From the NCBI RefSeq assembly GCF_025144225.1, contig NZ_JALXXB010000006.1, positions 1-64,000 of the forward strand: DNA of 64,000 nt, written 5' to 3'. Below are positions 14,940 to 27,600 of the stretch, one piece after another (the first letter of the stretch is position 1; each line of letters opens with the position of its first letter). The notes under the pieces are model-generated. The model made no database searches. It was not told the origin of the DNA and worked only from the letters and a program-made list of their open reading frames with translations. The stretch comes from Aestuariimicrobium sp. p3-SID1156 (GTDB taxonomy: Bacteria; Actinomycetota; Actinomycetes; Propionibacteriales; Propionibacteriaceae). The position numbers and the translations under genes are program-made.

Positions 14940-14951
14940 TAGACTCGCGGG
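14940..14951 (+). promoter_or_regulatory. lipA -10 hexamer, leaderless start
   Basis: TAGACT (14940-14945) followed by 6 nt and GTG 14952. Lets lipA be transcribed independently of lipB. Confidence 0.65.
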
Positions 14952-15890
14952 GTGACTGTTGCACCGGAGGGACGCCGCCTGCTGCGGATCGAAGCCAAGA
15001 ACTCCCAGACCCCGATTGAGAAGAAACCGTCGTGGATCAAGACGACGGCCAAAATGGGGCCTGAGTACCGCGACATGAAGAATCGCGTGAAGGACGGCGG
15101 GCTCCACACCGTCTGCCAGGAGGCTGGCTGCCCCAACATCTTCGAGTGCTGGGAGGACCGCGAGGCCACCTTCCTCATCGGCGGCGACGCCTGCACCCGA
15201 CGCTGCGACTTCTGCCAGATCGCCACCGGACGCCCCCAGGGCTACGACAAGGACGAACCCCGCCGCGTCGCCGAGAGCGTGCGCGAGATGGGCCTGAAGT
15301 ACGCCACAGTCACCGGTGTCGCCCGAGACGACCTGCCCGATGGCGCGTCCTGGCTGTTCGCCGAGACCTGCCGGCAGATCCGCGAGCTCAACCCGGGAAC
15401 CGGCGTCGAACTGCTCGTCGACGACTTCCGCGGGGAGGAGAGCGCACTCCACACCGTCTTCGAGTCGCGTCCGGAGGTCTTCGCCCACAATCTGGAGACC
15501 GTCCCCCGCATCTTCAAGCGCATCCGGCCGGCGTTCAACTACGAGCGTTCCCTGGGCGTGCTGACCAAGGCTCGTGACTTCGGGCTGGTCACCAAGTCCA
15601 ACCTGATCCTGGGCATGGGCGAGAACCGCGAGGAGATCAGCCAGGCGATGCAGGACCTCCATGACGCCGGCACCGAGCTGCTCACCATCACCCAGTACCT
15701 GCGCCCCAGCGCGATGCACCACCCCATCGACCGCTGGGTCACTCCCCAGGAGTTCACCGAGCTCGAGGAGGAGGCCCTCGAGCTCGGCTTCTCCGGCGTC
15801 TTGTCCGGGCCTCTGGTCCGCTCCTCCTACCGCGCCGGTCGCCTCTACCGCCAGGCGATGGAATCGCGCGGCACCCCCGTGGCACTCTGA
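14952..15890 (+). CDS. lipA: lipoyl synthase LipA
   Basis: Radical SAM enzyme of 312 aa that inserts two sulfurs into octanoyl-lysine on E2 proteins. Both iron-sulfur sites are visible: the auxiliary cluster [12 protein letters not shown] (C55, C60, C66) and the radical SAM cluster CTRRCDFC (C81, C85, C88). The C-terminal RSSYRAG supplies the conserved serine ligand. The GTG start follows a TAGACT -10 by 6 nt, consistent with a leaderless mRNA. It stands between lipB and a DUF4191 gene, the usual actinobacterial order. Confidence 0.96.
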   Translation: MTVAPEGRRLLRIEAKNSQTPIEKKPSWIKTTAKMGPEYRDMKNRVKDGGLHTVCQEAGCPNIFECWEDREATFLIGGDACTRRCDFCQIATGRPQGYDKDEPRRVAESVREMGLKYATVTGVARDDLPDGASWLFAETCRQIRELNPGTGVELLVDDFRGEESALHTVFESRPEVFAHNLETVPRIFKRIRPAFNYERSLGVLTKARDFGLVTKSNLILGMGENREEISQAMQDLHDAGTELLTITQYLRPSAMHHPIDRWVTPQEFTELEEEALELGFSGVLSGPLVRSSYRAGRLYRQAMESRGTPVAL

Positions 15891-15924
15891 TCCCCACCCA
15901 CCACCAGCACCAAGGAACGCACTG

Positions 15925-16686
15925 ATGGCGCGCAGCGAGAAGGCCAAGGAACTCGAGGCCAAGCAGAAGGCCGAGGCCCGGGCCGAGAAGGAACGCAGGA
16001 AGAATTCCGACGACCCCCGCGACTGGGGGCAGATGCGCCAGCTCCGCGAGACCTACAAGATGGCCTCGCAAATCGACCCGCAGCTGAAGTGGTGGCTGGT
16101 CGGCCCGCTGGTCGGTGGCGTCGTGCTCGGCATCGTCCTGGGGATCCTGCTCCGGCCCACCGTGCTGTGGGTCCTCATCGGCATCATGCTGGGCATCACC
16201 CTGTCGATGATGTTCTTCCTGCGTCGCATCAAGAGCGCCACCTACAAGAAATTCGAGGGCCAGCCCGGTTCGGCCGAGGTCGCCCTGGGCATGCTGGACA
16301 AGAAGAAGTGGGTCATCAATCCGGCCATCAACGCCACCCGTGACATGGACGTCGTCCACCGCGCGCTCGGCCCGGCCGGCCTGCTGCTGATCGGTGAGGG
16401 TGACCCGAACCGGGTCAGGAAGCTGCTGGCCACCGAGGTCAAGCGCCACGAGCAGGTCGCCTACGGCGTCAAGGCCAAGACCATCGTCATGGGCAAGCGT
16501 GAGGGCGAAGTCCCGCTGGATCGCCTCGCCGACCACATCAAGAAGATGCCCAAGACCATGGACGCCGCCCAGGTCGCCGAGGTGCGCAAGCGTCTCACAG
16601 CCATCGACGCCATGCGCAAGCGCCTGCCCGTACCCCAGGGCCCGGTCAACGTCCGCGGAGCCCGCCAGGCCATGCGGGGCCGCTGA
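15925..16686 (+). CDS. DUF4191 family membrane protein
   Basis: Conserved actinobacterial protein of 253 aa, homologous to the Rv2219 family. A highly charged N-terminus (KAKELEAKQKAEARAEKERR) is followed by two membrane segments at about residues 57-77 and 80-100 (VVLGIVLGILLRP, VLIGIMLGITLSMMFFL), then a long soluble part ending in basic residues. Function is unknown. AAGGAA at 15912-15917 precedes ATG 15925 by 7 nt. It lies 34 bp after lipA and 3 bp before the ABC-F gene, so it may share their transcript. Confidence 0.9.
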   Translation: MARSEKAKELEAKQKAEARAEKERRKNSDDPRDWGQMRQLRETYKMASQIDPQLKWWLVGPLVGGVVLGIVLGILLRPTVLWVLIGIMLGITLSMMFFLRRIKSATYKKFEGQPGSAEVALGMLDKKKWVINPAINATRDMDVVHRALGPAGLLLIGEGDPNRVRKLLATEVKRHEQVAYGVKAKTIVMGKREGEVPLDRLADHIKKMPKTMDAAQVAEVRKRLTAIDAMRKRLPVPQGPVNVRGARQAMRGR

Positions 16687-16689
16687 TCT

Positions 16690-18519
<1,830 letters not shown>

Positions 18520-18522
18520 GGC

Positions 18523-19008
18523 TCACCCGATCAGCCTGACCTTCGACCAGTCCCCGTCCAATTCCACCGGCTGGCGAGGCACTCCCTTCGCGTCCAGGGC
18601 GTAGCTGGTCGACCGTTCTGGGACGCCACCAGCTTCGGATCGGGTTGGCTTGTCGCTGGCATCCAGTCCGAGGACGCGACCAGCCGCCCACCCTTGCCGC
18701 CGTAGTAGCCCATGCGATAGGCGCGAACTCGTTGGCGTCCCCCCAGGGCATTCTGGATGCGCAGGGTCACCGGCTCACCGCGTACCACGGACGGCTGGGT
18801 GGTGTAGGCGCCCAGACGGTCAGGGTTGAGCTGGACCTCGTAGGGGACGTACCACTCGGCGGTCCCGGGCTTGCGGTTCTCCTCCTGCACCCAGATGGAA
18901 CGCGACCACCGCCCAGGCAGTGACGACCACCACGATCGCCCCCAGCATGACCACGGGATTGCGAAACGCCCCTCTGGCCGTAACGGTGTGACGCACGAGG
19001 GGAAGCAT
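18523..19008 (-). pseudogene. frameshifted and truncated N,N-dimethylformamidase beta-subunit-like gene remnant
   Basis: Three pieces of one protein lie in different minus-strand frames. The first (from about 19008) is a basic start and membrane anchor (NPVVMLGAIVVVVTAW). The second (from about 18900) has ENRKPGTAEWYVPYEVQL and AYRMGYYGGKGGRLV, hallmark segments of the family's N-terminal region. The third is a short tail (VELDGDWSKVRLIG, then stop at 18523). Frameshifts lie near 18895-18905 and near 18610. Intact members are several hundred residues long, so most of the enzyme is gone. It abuts the ABC-F stop (4 bp) on the opposite strand. I regard it as a decaying gene. Confidence 0.7.
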
Positions 19009-19048
19009 GCCACGGCACGGTGGCATGTGGCGCACGCGTCAGGCGGAT

Positions 19049-20254
19049 TCAGCGACGGGTGTCGATCTCGGCGCGTACCTCCTCGAAGGCCTGGATCGCA
19101 CGATCCAGCTGCTCACGCGTCAGGGACGCCGACATCTGGGTGCGGATCCGGGCCTTGCCCCTGGGCACGACGGGGTAGCTGAAGGCCCGCACGTAGATGC
19201 CGCGATCGAGCATCGCCTCCGCCATGCGTCCCGCCACCTGGGCATCCCCGACCATCACCGGGCAGATCGCATGATCGGATTCGGGGATCTCGAACCCGCG
19301 CGCCGCCATCTCACGACGGAAGTAGGCGGTGTTCTCGTTGAGCTGCTTGCGCAGCGTCGAACTGGATTCCAGCAGCTCGATGGCCGCAATCGAGGCGCCG
19401 GTGATCGCCGGCGCCAGCGAGTTGGAGAACAGGTAGGGACGCGAGGCCTGGCGCAGGATCTCCACGATCTCCTTGCGGGCGCAGGTGTAGCCACCCGAGG
19501 CTCCACCCAACGCCTTGCCCAGCGTGCCGGTGACGACGTCGATACGGTCGGCAACCCCGAACCTTTCCGGGGTGCCTGCCCCGCGCTCGCCCACGAAGCC
19601 CACGGCGTGGGAGTCATCGACCATGACCAGCGCGTCGTATTTTTCGGCCAGCTCGACAATCCTGGGCAGCGGAGCCACGAAGCCATCCATCGAGAAGACG
19701 CCGTCAGTCGCGATCACGCGGTGCCGCGCGTCCTGGGACGCCTGCAGCTGGACCTCCAGGTCGGCCATGTCCTGGTTGCGGTAGCGCAGTCGTCGGGCCT
19801 TGGACAGCCGCACACCGTCGATGATGGAAGCGTGGTTCAGCTCGTCACTGATGATGGCGTCCTCGGCGGAGAACAGCACCTCGAACAGCCCACCGTTGGC
19901 GTCGAAACACGATGAGTAGAGGATCGTGTCCCAGTTCTCGGGGTCCTCCGGGTGCAGGAACTCGGTGATGGCCCGCTCGAGCTGCTGGTGCAGGGTCTGG
20001 GTGCCGCAGATGAACCGTACGGACGCCATCCCGAAGCCCCGCTCGTCCAGGGCCTTCTTCGCGGCCTCGATGAGGACCGGGGAGTCCGCCAGGCCGAGGT
20101 AGTTGTTGGCGCACAGGTTGATGACCTCACGCCCGTCCTCGACGGTGATCTCGGCGGACTGCGGGCTGGTCAGGGCAGCCTCGGCCTTGTAGAGGCCCTG
20201 CTCCTTGAGTTCGGCGATGCGAGTGACGAGGTCCTGCTGCAGCGATCCGTACAC
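19049..20254 (-). CDS. kbl: glycine C-acetyltransferase (2-amino-3-ketobutyrate CoA ligase)
   Basis: PLP enzyme of the alpha-oxoamine synthase family, 401 aa, full length. It splits 2-amino-3-ketobutyrate with CoA into glycine and acetyl-CoA. Visible marks are [12 protein letters not shown] near the N-terminus, [10 protein letters not shown], and [15 protein letters not shown] with the PLP lysine. The GTG start at 20254 is preceded by GAGGAG. It follows tdh by 9 bp; the two enzymes act consecutively in threonine degradation. Confidence 0.96.
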   Translation of the reverse strand: MYGSLQQDLVTRIAELKEQGLYKAEAALTSPQSAEITVEDGREVINLCANNYLGLADSPVLIEAAKKALDERGFGMASVRFICGTQTLHQQLERAITEFLHPEDPENWDTILYSSCFDANGGLFEVLFSAEDAIISDELNHASIIDGVRLSKARRLRYRNQDMADLEVQLQASQDARHRVIATDGVFSMDGFVAPLPRIVELAEKYDALVMVDDSHAVGFVGERGAGTPERFGVADRIDVVTGTLGKALGGASGGYTCARKEIVEILRQASRPYLFSNSLAPAITGASIAAIELLESSSTLRKQLNENTAYFRREMAARGFEIPESDHAICPVMVGDAQVAGRMAEAMLDRGIYVRAFSYPVVPRGKARIRTQMSASLTREQLDRAIQAFEEVRAEIDTRR

Positions 20255-20263
20255 GATGTCTCC

Positions 20264-21298
20264 TCAGAGGTTGTCCCAGGACATGACCACCTTGCCAGAC
20301 CGACCATTGCCGGCTGTGGCGAAGGCCTCCCGGAACTCGGTGGCCGGGTAGCGGTGGGTGATGACGCCGCTGATGTCGAGTCCAGAACGCAGCAGCGCAG
20401 CCATCGCGTACCAGGTCTCGAAGATCTGGCGGCCGGTGACGCCCTGAATGGTGAGCATGGTGAAGATGATGGTGGAGAAGTCGACCTCCAGCTTGCGGGT
20501 CGGCGTCCCCAGCAGGGCGATGCGGCCGCCATGGGTCATGGTGTTGATCATGGTTTCCAGGGCCGCTCCGGAGCCCGACATCTCCAGACCGATGTCGAAG
20601 CCCTCGCGCATGTCGAAGCGATGGAAGGTGTCGCGCAGCTGCTCGCGTCCGACGTTGACGGTGTGCTCGAGCCCCAGCGACTCGGCCAGCGCCAGCCGCT
20701 CATCGGACAGGTCGGTGAGCACGACGTTGCGAGCACCCTGGAACTGGGCGACCAGGGCGGCCATGATGCCGATCGGCCCGGCGCCGGAGACCAGCACGTC
20801 CTCCCCCAGCGCAGGGAACTGCAGGGCGGTGTGGACGGCATTCCCGAACGGGTCGAAGATCGCGGCGACGTCGGGGTCCAGGTCGCGATTGGTGTGCACC
20901 CACACGTTGGCGGCCGGCATCGCGAAGTACTCGCAGAAGGCCCCGTCGACGTGGTAGCCGATCCCCTGGGTGTTGGCGCACAGGTGGCGACGCCCGGCCA
21001 GGCAGGCGCGGCAGCGTCCGCAGACGTAGTGGCCCTCGCCGGAGACGAACATACCGACCTCCAGCCCGGTGACCAGGGAGCCCAGCTCAACGATCTCGCC
21101 GCAGAACTCGTGCCCGATCACGCGCGGGGTCTGCACCACTGCAGCTGCCCAGGGGTCCCACGTGTCGATGTGGAGGTCCGTGCCGCAGATGCCGGTCCGC
21201 ATCACCTTGATCAGCACGTCGTTGGGGCCGACCGTCGGCTCGGGGATGTCGAGCATCTCCAGGCCGGGGCCGGGTTGTGTCTTGACCAGCGCCTTCAT
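20264..21298 (-). CDS. tdh: L-threonine 3-dehydrogenase
   Basis: Zinc-dependent medium-chain dehydrogenase of 344 aa that oxidises threonine to 2-amino-3-ketobutyrate with NAD. The catalytic zinc site is in CGTDLHIDTW and GHEFCGEIVE, the structural zinc site in CGRCRACLAGRRHLC, and the NAD loop near GAGPIGIMAA. GAGGAGGATCA gives a strong Shine-Dalgarno before ATG 21298. The product feeds kbl, encoded 9 bp downstream. The pair forms a two-gene operon. Confidence 0.96.
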   Translation of the reverse strand: MKALVKTQPGPGLEMLDIPEPTVGPNDVLIKVMRTGICGTDLHIDTWDPWAAAVVQTPRVIGHEFCGEIVELGSLVTGLEVGMFVSGEGHYVCGRCRACLAGRRHLCANTQGIGYHVDGAFCEYFAMPAANVWVHTNRDLDPDVAAIFDPFGNAVHTALQFPALGEDVLVSGAGPIGIMAALVAQFQGARNVVLTDLSDERLALAESLGLEHTVNVGREQLRDTFHRFDMREGFDIGLEMSGSGAALETMINTMTHGGRIALLGTPTRKLEVDFSTIIFTMLTIQGVTGRQIFETWYAMAALLRSGLDISGVITHRYPATEFREAFATAGNGRSGKVVMSWDNL

Positions 21299-21369
21299 TG
21301 ATCCTCCTCAGTGACATGCCTGCGCGATATGCCCATGCATCACATCGAGACCTTGCCGCCACCGATGCG

Positions 21370-22512
21370 TCATCGTAGCCGCGCGGTCAGCCCCGCGTAC
21401 ACCTCGACGAGGGACGCCGCCACGGTCGGCGCGGAGAACTTCTGTGCCACCTCACGGGAGATCTCTTCGCGGCTCCAGCGGCTGTTCACGATGCCCTCGC
21501 AGAGCTCGGCGATGCCTGCCTCGATGCCCTCGGGGGTGTCCTCCACCAGGACGCCATTCATGCTGGTCACGAAGTCCTCCGGGCCACCGCAGCGGGTGGC
21601 CAGCACCGGCAGGCCAGCCGCGAGCGCCTCGGCCCAGACCACGCCAAAGGTCTCGCGATGGCTGACCAGCGCGAACCCGGACGCCCTGGCGTACTCGGCG
21701 GCCATCTCCCCACGGGTCAACCGTCCGAGGAATCGGACGCGCTGGCTGACGCCCAATTCCTGGGCCAGTTGCTCCAGGGAGCCACGCTCAGGACCCTGGC
21801 CGATGACCGTGAGCGTCGCCTCGGCGGGGGTGGCGGATGCGAAGGCACGCAGCAGCCCGTCGATGTTCTTGCGGGCGATGAGGTTGCCGGTGGCCACCAG
21901 CCGCAGCCCGGGCTCGCGGGTCTTGTCGGCCAGGGCACCGAAGGCGGCGGTGTCGACGATGTCGGGTACGACCTGTGCCTCCACCCCGAACTCGCGCTCG
22001 ATCACTGTGGCCAGCGGGCTGCTGACCGCCAGTACCGCCGTGGCGTTCCGGTAGGCGTGGCGGCCGAGGGTGCGGATGTCGGCGGGGATGTCTGCGCCCA
22101 GCCGCGACCAGTGCTCGGTCACCACCAGCGGTAGCTGGCGCCAGCGCCGGCGCCCAGCGAGGGCCGCGGCCCAGGGGAGGAAGTGACCATGCAGCAGCTC
22201 CGGGCGTCCGTGGGAATGCTGGATGGCAGCGAACAGGGCATCCCAGAGCAGCGCCATCAGACGACGGTTCAGCTCGCGCGGGATGCGCCCGATCGGGAAG
22301 GACAGCACCACCGTCTCCACGCCATCGACGTCCAGGCGCCGGATGCCGAACGGGCGTCGATGGCGAATTGAGCGCACGTCGAGAGCGGCGTAGACCACCG
22401 ACAGTCCGGCGCCTTGCAGGGCATGGGCCTGGTCGAGTTCGAAGATGCCGAGCAGGGGCGAGTCGGGGCTGGGAACCCCACGGCCACAGACGACGACGTC
22501 CAGAGAGCTCAT
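21370..22512 (-). CDS. GT4-family glycosyltransferase
   Basis: Retaining glycosyltransferase with two Rossmann domains (GT-B), 380 aa. An N-terminal acceptor domain begins VVVCGRGVPS. A linker at ATGNLIARKNIDGLLRA and the C-terminal ETFGVVWAEALAAGLPV (E-x7-E motif) bind the nucleotide sugar. It likely works on a cell-envelope glycan or glycolipid; donor and acceptor are unknown. ATG 22512 overlaps the stop of the RDD-protein gene (ATGA), so the two are translationally coupled. No signal or membrane segment is seen. Confidence 0.88.
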   Translation of the reverse strand: MSSLDVVVCGRGVPSPDSPLLGIFELDQAHALQGAGLSVVYAALDVRSIRHRRPFGIRRLDVDGVETVVLSFPIGRIPRELNRRLMALLWDALFAAIQHSHGRPELLHGHFLPWAAALAGRRRWRQLPLVVTEHWSRLGADIPADIRTLGRHAYRNATAVLAVSSPLATVIEREFGVEAQVVPDIVDTAAFGALADKTREPGLRLVATGNLIARKNIDGLLRAFASATPAEATLTVIGQGPERGSLEQLAQELGVSQRVRFLGRLTRGEMAAEYARASGFALVSHRETFGVVWAEALAAGLPVLATRCGGPEDFVTSMNGVLVEDTPEGIEAGIAELCEGIVNSRWSREEISREVAQKFSAPTVAASLVEVYAGLTARLR

Positions 22513-22955
22513 CGGCGGTTGACGACCACGGTGCCCAGGGCGAGGTCGGCCAGGTGCCGGCGCTCGGCGCCGACGACCATGACGGGGATGACAAGGCACT
22601 TCAGGGCGCTGCGGGCGATGGCCTGCCACCACGTTATGGGGCGTCCATCGACTCGGGCGACGCCGATGCGCGCCAGCATCTGGCCGAAGGAGCCGCCCAG
22701 CAACGTGGTCAGCACCGCGGACTCGATGAAGAAGACCAGCAGCGGCATCTGGGCCCGCCAGGAATGCTCACGCAGGACTCCGTAGCCGAAGGCGCCCACG
22801 GCGACGGCCATTGATGCCGCCCAGTCGACCAGAAGCGCGGCGATGCGGTGGCGCCAAGGGGCAAGGGAGCCCTTGCCGGCCTCGGGCAGGCCGATGCTTT
22901 CGCCTGGGTAACAATCATTCTCGCCGTGCGCCGTCATGTTTTCCGCCTCCGCCAT
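22509..22955 (-). CDS. RDD family membrane protein
   Basis: Integral membrane protein of 148 aa, homologous to the RDD protein that lies next to glnA in many actinobacteria. The motif is degenerate at WRHRIAALLVDW (Arg then Asp). Three hydrophobic stretches follow, at about 47-65, 72-98 and 122-134. Function is unknown. ATG 22955 was selected over GTG 22961 because TAGCCT lies exactly 7 nt upstream, giving a leaderless start. It is divergent from glnA and coupled to the glycosyltransferase gene downstream. Confidence 0.85.
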   Translation of the reverse strand: MAEAENMTAHGENDCYPGESIGLPEAGKGSLAPWRHRIAALLVDWAASMAVAVGAFGYGVLREHSWRAQMPLLVFFIESAVLTTLLGGSFGQMLARIGVARVDGRPITWWQAIARSALKCLVIPVMVVGAERRHLADLALGTVVVNRR

Positions 22956-22961
22956 GATCAC

Positions 22962-22968
22962 TAGGCTA
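22962..22968. promoter_or_regulatory. overlapping divergent -10 elements of RDD gene and glnA
   Basis: The heptamer TAGGCTA reads TAGGCT on the plus strand (22962-22967) and TAGCCT on the minus strand (22963-22968). The minus copy is 7 nt from the RDD ATG. The plus copy would start glnA mRNA near 22974 with a leader of about 58 nt. Both polymerases cannot bind at once, so the promoters should exclude each other. Confidence 0.5.
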
Positions 22969-23032
22969 CGGCGTAGTCATCGGGCGGCCCATTCGGCCGG
23001 GTTCGTTGACACACTCACCAACTGGAGGACAT

Positions 23033-24454
23033 ATGTTCAAGGGAGCCGACGACCTTCTCGCCTATATACGTGACGAGAACGTCGAAATGATTGACATCCG
23101 TTTCTGCGACCTGCCCGGGGTGATGCAGCACTTCACCGTCCCCGCCGGCAGCTTTTCCGAGGCAGTCTTCGAAGACGGCCTCGCCTTCGACGGCTCCTCC
23201 ATCACCGGGTTCCAGAAGATCCACGAGTCCGACATGGCCCTGCTGCCCGACCCGACCACCGCCTTCCTCGATCCCTTCCGCAAGGCCAAGACGCTGGTGG
23301 TGAACTTCTTCGTCCACGACCCGCTGACCAAGGAGCCCTACAGCCGCGACCCGCGCAACATCGCCCGCAAGGCCGAGGAGTACCTGCGCAGCACCGGGCT
23401 GGCCGACACCGCCTTCTTCGCCCCCGAGGCGGAGTTCTACGTCTTCGACGACGTCCGCTACGAGACCTCGACCCAGGGTGCCTTCTTCGCCATCGACTCC
23501 GAGGCGGGAGCCTGGAACACCGGCCGCGTCGAGGACGGCGGCAACCGTGGCTACAAGGTCAAGATCAAGGGGGGCTACTTCCCCGTCGCACCCATGGACC
23601 ACTTCGCCGACCTGCGTGACGAGATCGTCAAGGTCTGTGAGGAGAGCGGTCTGGTCGTCGAGCGCGCCCACCACGAGGTCGGCACCGCTGGCCAGGCCGA
23701 GATCAACTGGCGCTTCGACACCATGCTGGTCAGCGCCGACAACGTGATGAAGTTCAAGTACATCGTCAAGAACGTCGCCTGGGAGGCCGGCAAGACCGCC
23801 ACCTTCATGCCGAAGCCGATCTTCGGCGACAACGGCTCGGGCATGCACGTCCACAGCTCGCTGTGGAACGGCGGGACCCCGCTGTTCTACGACGAGAACG
23901 GGTACGGCGGCCTCTCCGACACGGCCCGCTGGTACATCGGCGGCATCCTCAAGCACGCCCCGGCGCTGCTGGCCTTCACCAACCCCTCGGTGAACTCCTA
24001 CCACCGACTGGTGCCCGGCTTCGAGGCCCCCGTGAACCTGGTCTACAGCCAGCGCAACCGTTCGGCCTGCATGCGCATCCCGATCACCGGCTCGAACCCG
24101 AAGGCCAAGCGCGTCGAGTTCCGCTGCCCCGACCCGTCCTCCAACCCGTACCTGGCCTTCGCCGCCATGCTGCTGGCCGGGCTGGACGGCATCGAGAACC
24201 GCATCGAGCCGCCGGCCCCCATCGACAAGGACCTCTACGAGCTCCCCCCGGAGGAGCACGCCGAGGTCGACCAGGTGCCCGCCGACCTGGGCGCCGTGCT
24301 GGACGCCCTGGAGGCCGACCACGAGTTCCTGCTCGCGGGTGACGTGTTCACCCCCGACCTGATCGAGACCTGGATCACTCTGAAGCGCGCCGAGATTGAC
24401 GCCATCCGTCAGCGCCCGCACCCCTACGAGTTCGACCTGTACTACACCATCTGA
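23033..24454 (+). CDS. glnA: glutamine synthetase type I (GlnA1-like)
   Basis: Dodecameric glutamine synthetase of 473 aa, the main ammonium-assimilating enzyme (glutamate + NH3 + ATP to glutamine). Signature segments include [19 protein letters not shown] (ATP/glutamate site) and NRSACMRIP. Tyr402 in [10 protein letters not shown] is the canonical adenylylation site, matching the GlnE adenylyltransferase encoded at 27858-30755. ATG 23033 follows GGAGGA (23024-23029). The gene is transcribed away from the RDD protein and is followed by a hairpin. It is the regulated (beta-type) enzyme of the two in this window. Confidence 0.97.
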   Translation: MFKGADDLLAYIRDENVEMIDIRFCDLPGVMQHFTVPAGSFSEAVFEDGLAFDGSSITGFQKIHESDMALLPDPTTAFLDPFRKAKTLVVNFFVHDPLTKEPYSRDPRNIARKAEEYLRSTGLADTAFFAPEAEFYVFDDVRYETSTQGAFFAIDSEAGAWNTGRVEDGGNRGYKVKIKGGYFPVAPMDHFADLRDEIVKVCEESGLVVERAHHEVGTAGQAEINWRFDTMLVSADNVMKFKYIVKNVAWEAGKTATFMPKPIFGDNGSGMHVHSSLWNGGTPLFYDENGYGGLSDTARWYIGGILKHAPALLAFTNPSVNSYHRLVPGFEAPVNLVYSQRNRSACMRIPITGSNPKAKRVEFRCPDPSSNPYLAFAAMLLAGLDGIENRIEPPAPIDKDLYELPPEEHAEVDQVPADLGAVLDALEADHEFLLAGDVFTPDLIETWITLKRAEIDAIRQRPHPYEFDLYYTI

Positions 24455-24468
24455 CGATCCCGCCCGCC

Positions 24469-24498
24469 ATCCCCTACTTGCCCGCGCAAGTAGGGGAT
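24469..24498 (+). terminator. terminator hairpin after glnA
   Basis: Perfect 12-bp stem ATCCCCTACTTG / CAAGTAGGGGAT with 6-nt loop, 14 bp after the glnA stop. It separates glnA from the GH92 gene, which has its own promoter. Confidence 0.75.
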
Positions 24499-24589
24499 GT
24501 GCGTCTCCGGGGGCGGCCTGCTGCGACGCAACGCGGTGAGCTCTTCCAGCATGGGCTCAGCGAGCACCTCTCCGGTCGGACCCCCTCCC

Positions 24590-24602
24590 TACACTGGGAG
24601 CC
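24590..24602 (+). promoter_or_regulatory. GH92 gene -10 hexamer, probable leaderless start
   Basis: TACACT (24590-24595), 7 nt, ATG 24603. The 7 nt are GGGAGCC, which could also act as a weak Shine-Dalgarno if transcription started further upstream. Confidence 0.55.
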
Positions 24603-27600
24603 ATGAGGCTCACCCCGGCTGACGGCCCCGCTGATCCTTCCGGTTCCACGCCGCACGTCGGCCTGTTCCCCGGCTCCCCCGTGCTCCGCTTCGAGTTCCG
24701 GGACGCCGGGAGCCAGCGGCTGGTCGAGCCCTTCACGGTCGAACCGGACAGCTTCTACCGGGTCGGGCTGTACCCAGAGTTGCTCTTCGAGGACGCCGAG
24801 CCGGACCCGTTGCCGGTGTACTCCTCGGCGGCGATCGGCATCACAGCGGTCACCGAGTCCGGCGAGCGCCTCGAGCTGCGCGACCAGCACCATGTGGTCA
24901 TCCACGAGGGGAATCCGGGCCCCCGCGTCACCGACCAGTGGAACCTCATCGACCTTGACCTGCGTGACCTCGCCGGGCAGCGGATCAGCATCGAGCTGTC
25001 CGGCCCGGAGGGCCAACGCGGCAGCGGCTGGGTGCAGCCCGTCGGGCCCCTTCCCGCCCCCAACCCCCACACAAGCCCCCTGGAGCTGGTGCACACCACC
25101 CGGGGCACCCACCAGACCGGCGGCGGCTCCATCAGTCGCGGAAACACCTTCCCGCTCACCTGCGTCCCGCACGGCTTCAACTTCCTCACCCCGATCACCG
25201 ACGCCCGCTCCCACCGCTGGCTCTACAGCTGGCACGGACGGCCCACCGACCCTGACCCCCGCCCCGCGCTGCAGGCCCTCGCGGTCAGCCACTGCCCCAG
25301 CCCCTGGATGGGTGACCGCACCGCCTTCCAGCTGATGAGCTGGACCGGGCACCCCACCATTGACCCGCTGGCCCGTGAACGCCACTTCAACCACGATGAC
25401 GAACTGGACCAGCCGCACCATTACCGCGTCCGCCTGGAGGATGGGGTGGTCGCGGAGATGGTGCCGACCTCACGCGCCGGCCTGTTCCGCTTCGACTTCT
25501 CCGGGGCCCGCGCGGAACGGCGAGGCGTCCTGTTCGACCAGCCCGGCGGCGGCGACCTGGAACTGACTCGCCTCCACGACGGGCGCATCGCCTTCACCGC
25601 CCGCATCGACCCGCCCGCGGACTGGCAACTCGACGGCCTCCCCACCCTGCCCGGCTATGTCCATGGCGAGACCCGCCAGCCGGTCGACATCGTCGACGCC
25701 TCCACCCGCGAAGGCATCCCTGAACTGCCCACCAACCTTGGTCGCGCCATCACGCGCCGCTGGCCCCGTTGGGCACGTCTGAAAGTCCCCCGATCGCAAG
25801 CAGCCGCCGTCCAGCTGCGCGAGGGCGAGGTTCTGGAGGTCGCGCTGGCGGTCAGCTTCATCTCCACCGAACAGGCCCGCCACACCCTTACCGAGGAAAT
25901 CGGCAGCACCAGCTTCGACCAGGTCCGCGAGGACGCCGCCCGGCAGTGGACCGCGATCCTGGACCGACTCGAGGTCACCGGCGGCACCCACGACCAGCGG
26001 GTCAGCGCCTATTCCAACCTCGCGCGGCTCCACGCCTGGCCCAATGCCCACCACGAGAACCTCTCCCGCACCCCCGGCAAGCAGGACTGGGGCTATGCCT
26101 CACCCTTCCGCCCCCTCGCCGGTGACGAGCAGAAGCACCGCACCGGCGCCGAGATCGTCCCGGGCAAGCTCCAGGTCAACAACGGCTACTGGGACACCTT
26201 CCGCACCTGCTGGCCCGCCTTCCACCTGTTCACCCCGAAGCTGGCCACCGAACTGCTCGACGGCATCCTGCAGCAGTACCAGGACGGCGGCTGGATGGCT
26301 CGCTGGTCGGCCCCCGGCTACTGCGACGTCATGGTCGGCACCAGCTCGGATGCCATTTTCTCCGACGCCAACTCCCACGGCATCTCCTTCAACGAGGTGG
26401 ACGCCTTCGACTCCGCGCTGCGCAATGCCTGTGTCCCCTCCGAGCAGACCGCCACCGGACGCAAGGGCATCGCGCGGGCCCGGTTCCGCAGGTACGTCGA
26501 CACCGACGTCCACGAGGGCTTGAGCTGGTCGATGGACAATGCGAACTCCGATGCCGCCATCGCCGCCTGGTCCACTCGGCTGGCCAACAAGTCCGCCGAC
26601 GCCCTGTCCCCCACCACCCAGGCCCAACCCGACCGGATCGATGAGTTCCGCGCCAACGCGGTGTGGTTCCGGCACCGGGCCTCGGGCTACCAGCAGCTCT
26701 TCGACGGGGCCACTGGCTTCTTCCGCGCCCGCCGGCCCGACGGCCGGTTCCGCGAGTCGGTCGACGACTTCGACCCCAGCTTGTGGGGCCGGGACTACAC
26801 CGAAGCCACTGCGTGGGGGATGGCCTTCCACGCCCCTTTCGACGCCGAGGGCCTGGCCGAGCTGTACGGCGGGGAGGACGAGCTGGCCGCCAAGCTCGAG
26901 CAGGCGCTCTCCACTCCCGAATCCGCCAGCGGACGCGTCGGCCGCCACTACGGGGGCGTCATCCACGAGATGACCGAGGCGCGGGCCCTGCGCCTGGGGC
27001 AGGTGGCGATGAGCAACCAGCCGGCCCACCACATCCCCTACATGTTCACCGTCACCGGCCACCACCACCGCACCCAGTGGCTCACCCGCGAGATCCTCGA
27101 GCGCTGCTTCACCGGATCGGCGATCGGCCAGGGCTACCCCGGTGACGAGGACAATGGCGAGATGTCGGCGTGGTGGCTGCTCAGCGCAGCGGGGCTCTAC
27201 CCGCTCTCGGTGGGGTCGGGGGAGATGGTGATCACTGCCCCGCTCTTCGAACGCTTCGCCTTCCGCCGCGACGACGACACCCTGTTGGAGGTCACCGCCG
27301 GGAACATCCACCACCGCTACATCCAGTGGGTGACCGTCAACGGCGAGGGCTGGGACCACGTCACCATCCCCACCTGGATGCTGCACGAGGGCGATCTCCA
27401 CCTTCACGTCGAGCTCGGCCCCGAACCCTCGGACTGGGCCCGCGACACCCGCCCGGTCTCCCTCGGCGGACAGCTCCAGGGCCACCGCTGGCATGACGAC
27501 CTGACCGGCCGCGCCACGATCTCCCCGAAGGGTGCCCAGGGGCTCATCGACGACGAGGGCGAAGGCGCGAGCCTGGCCGCCGGCGAGGTGGTCGAGCTGG

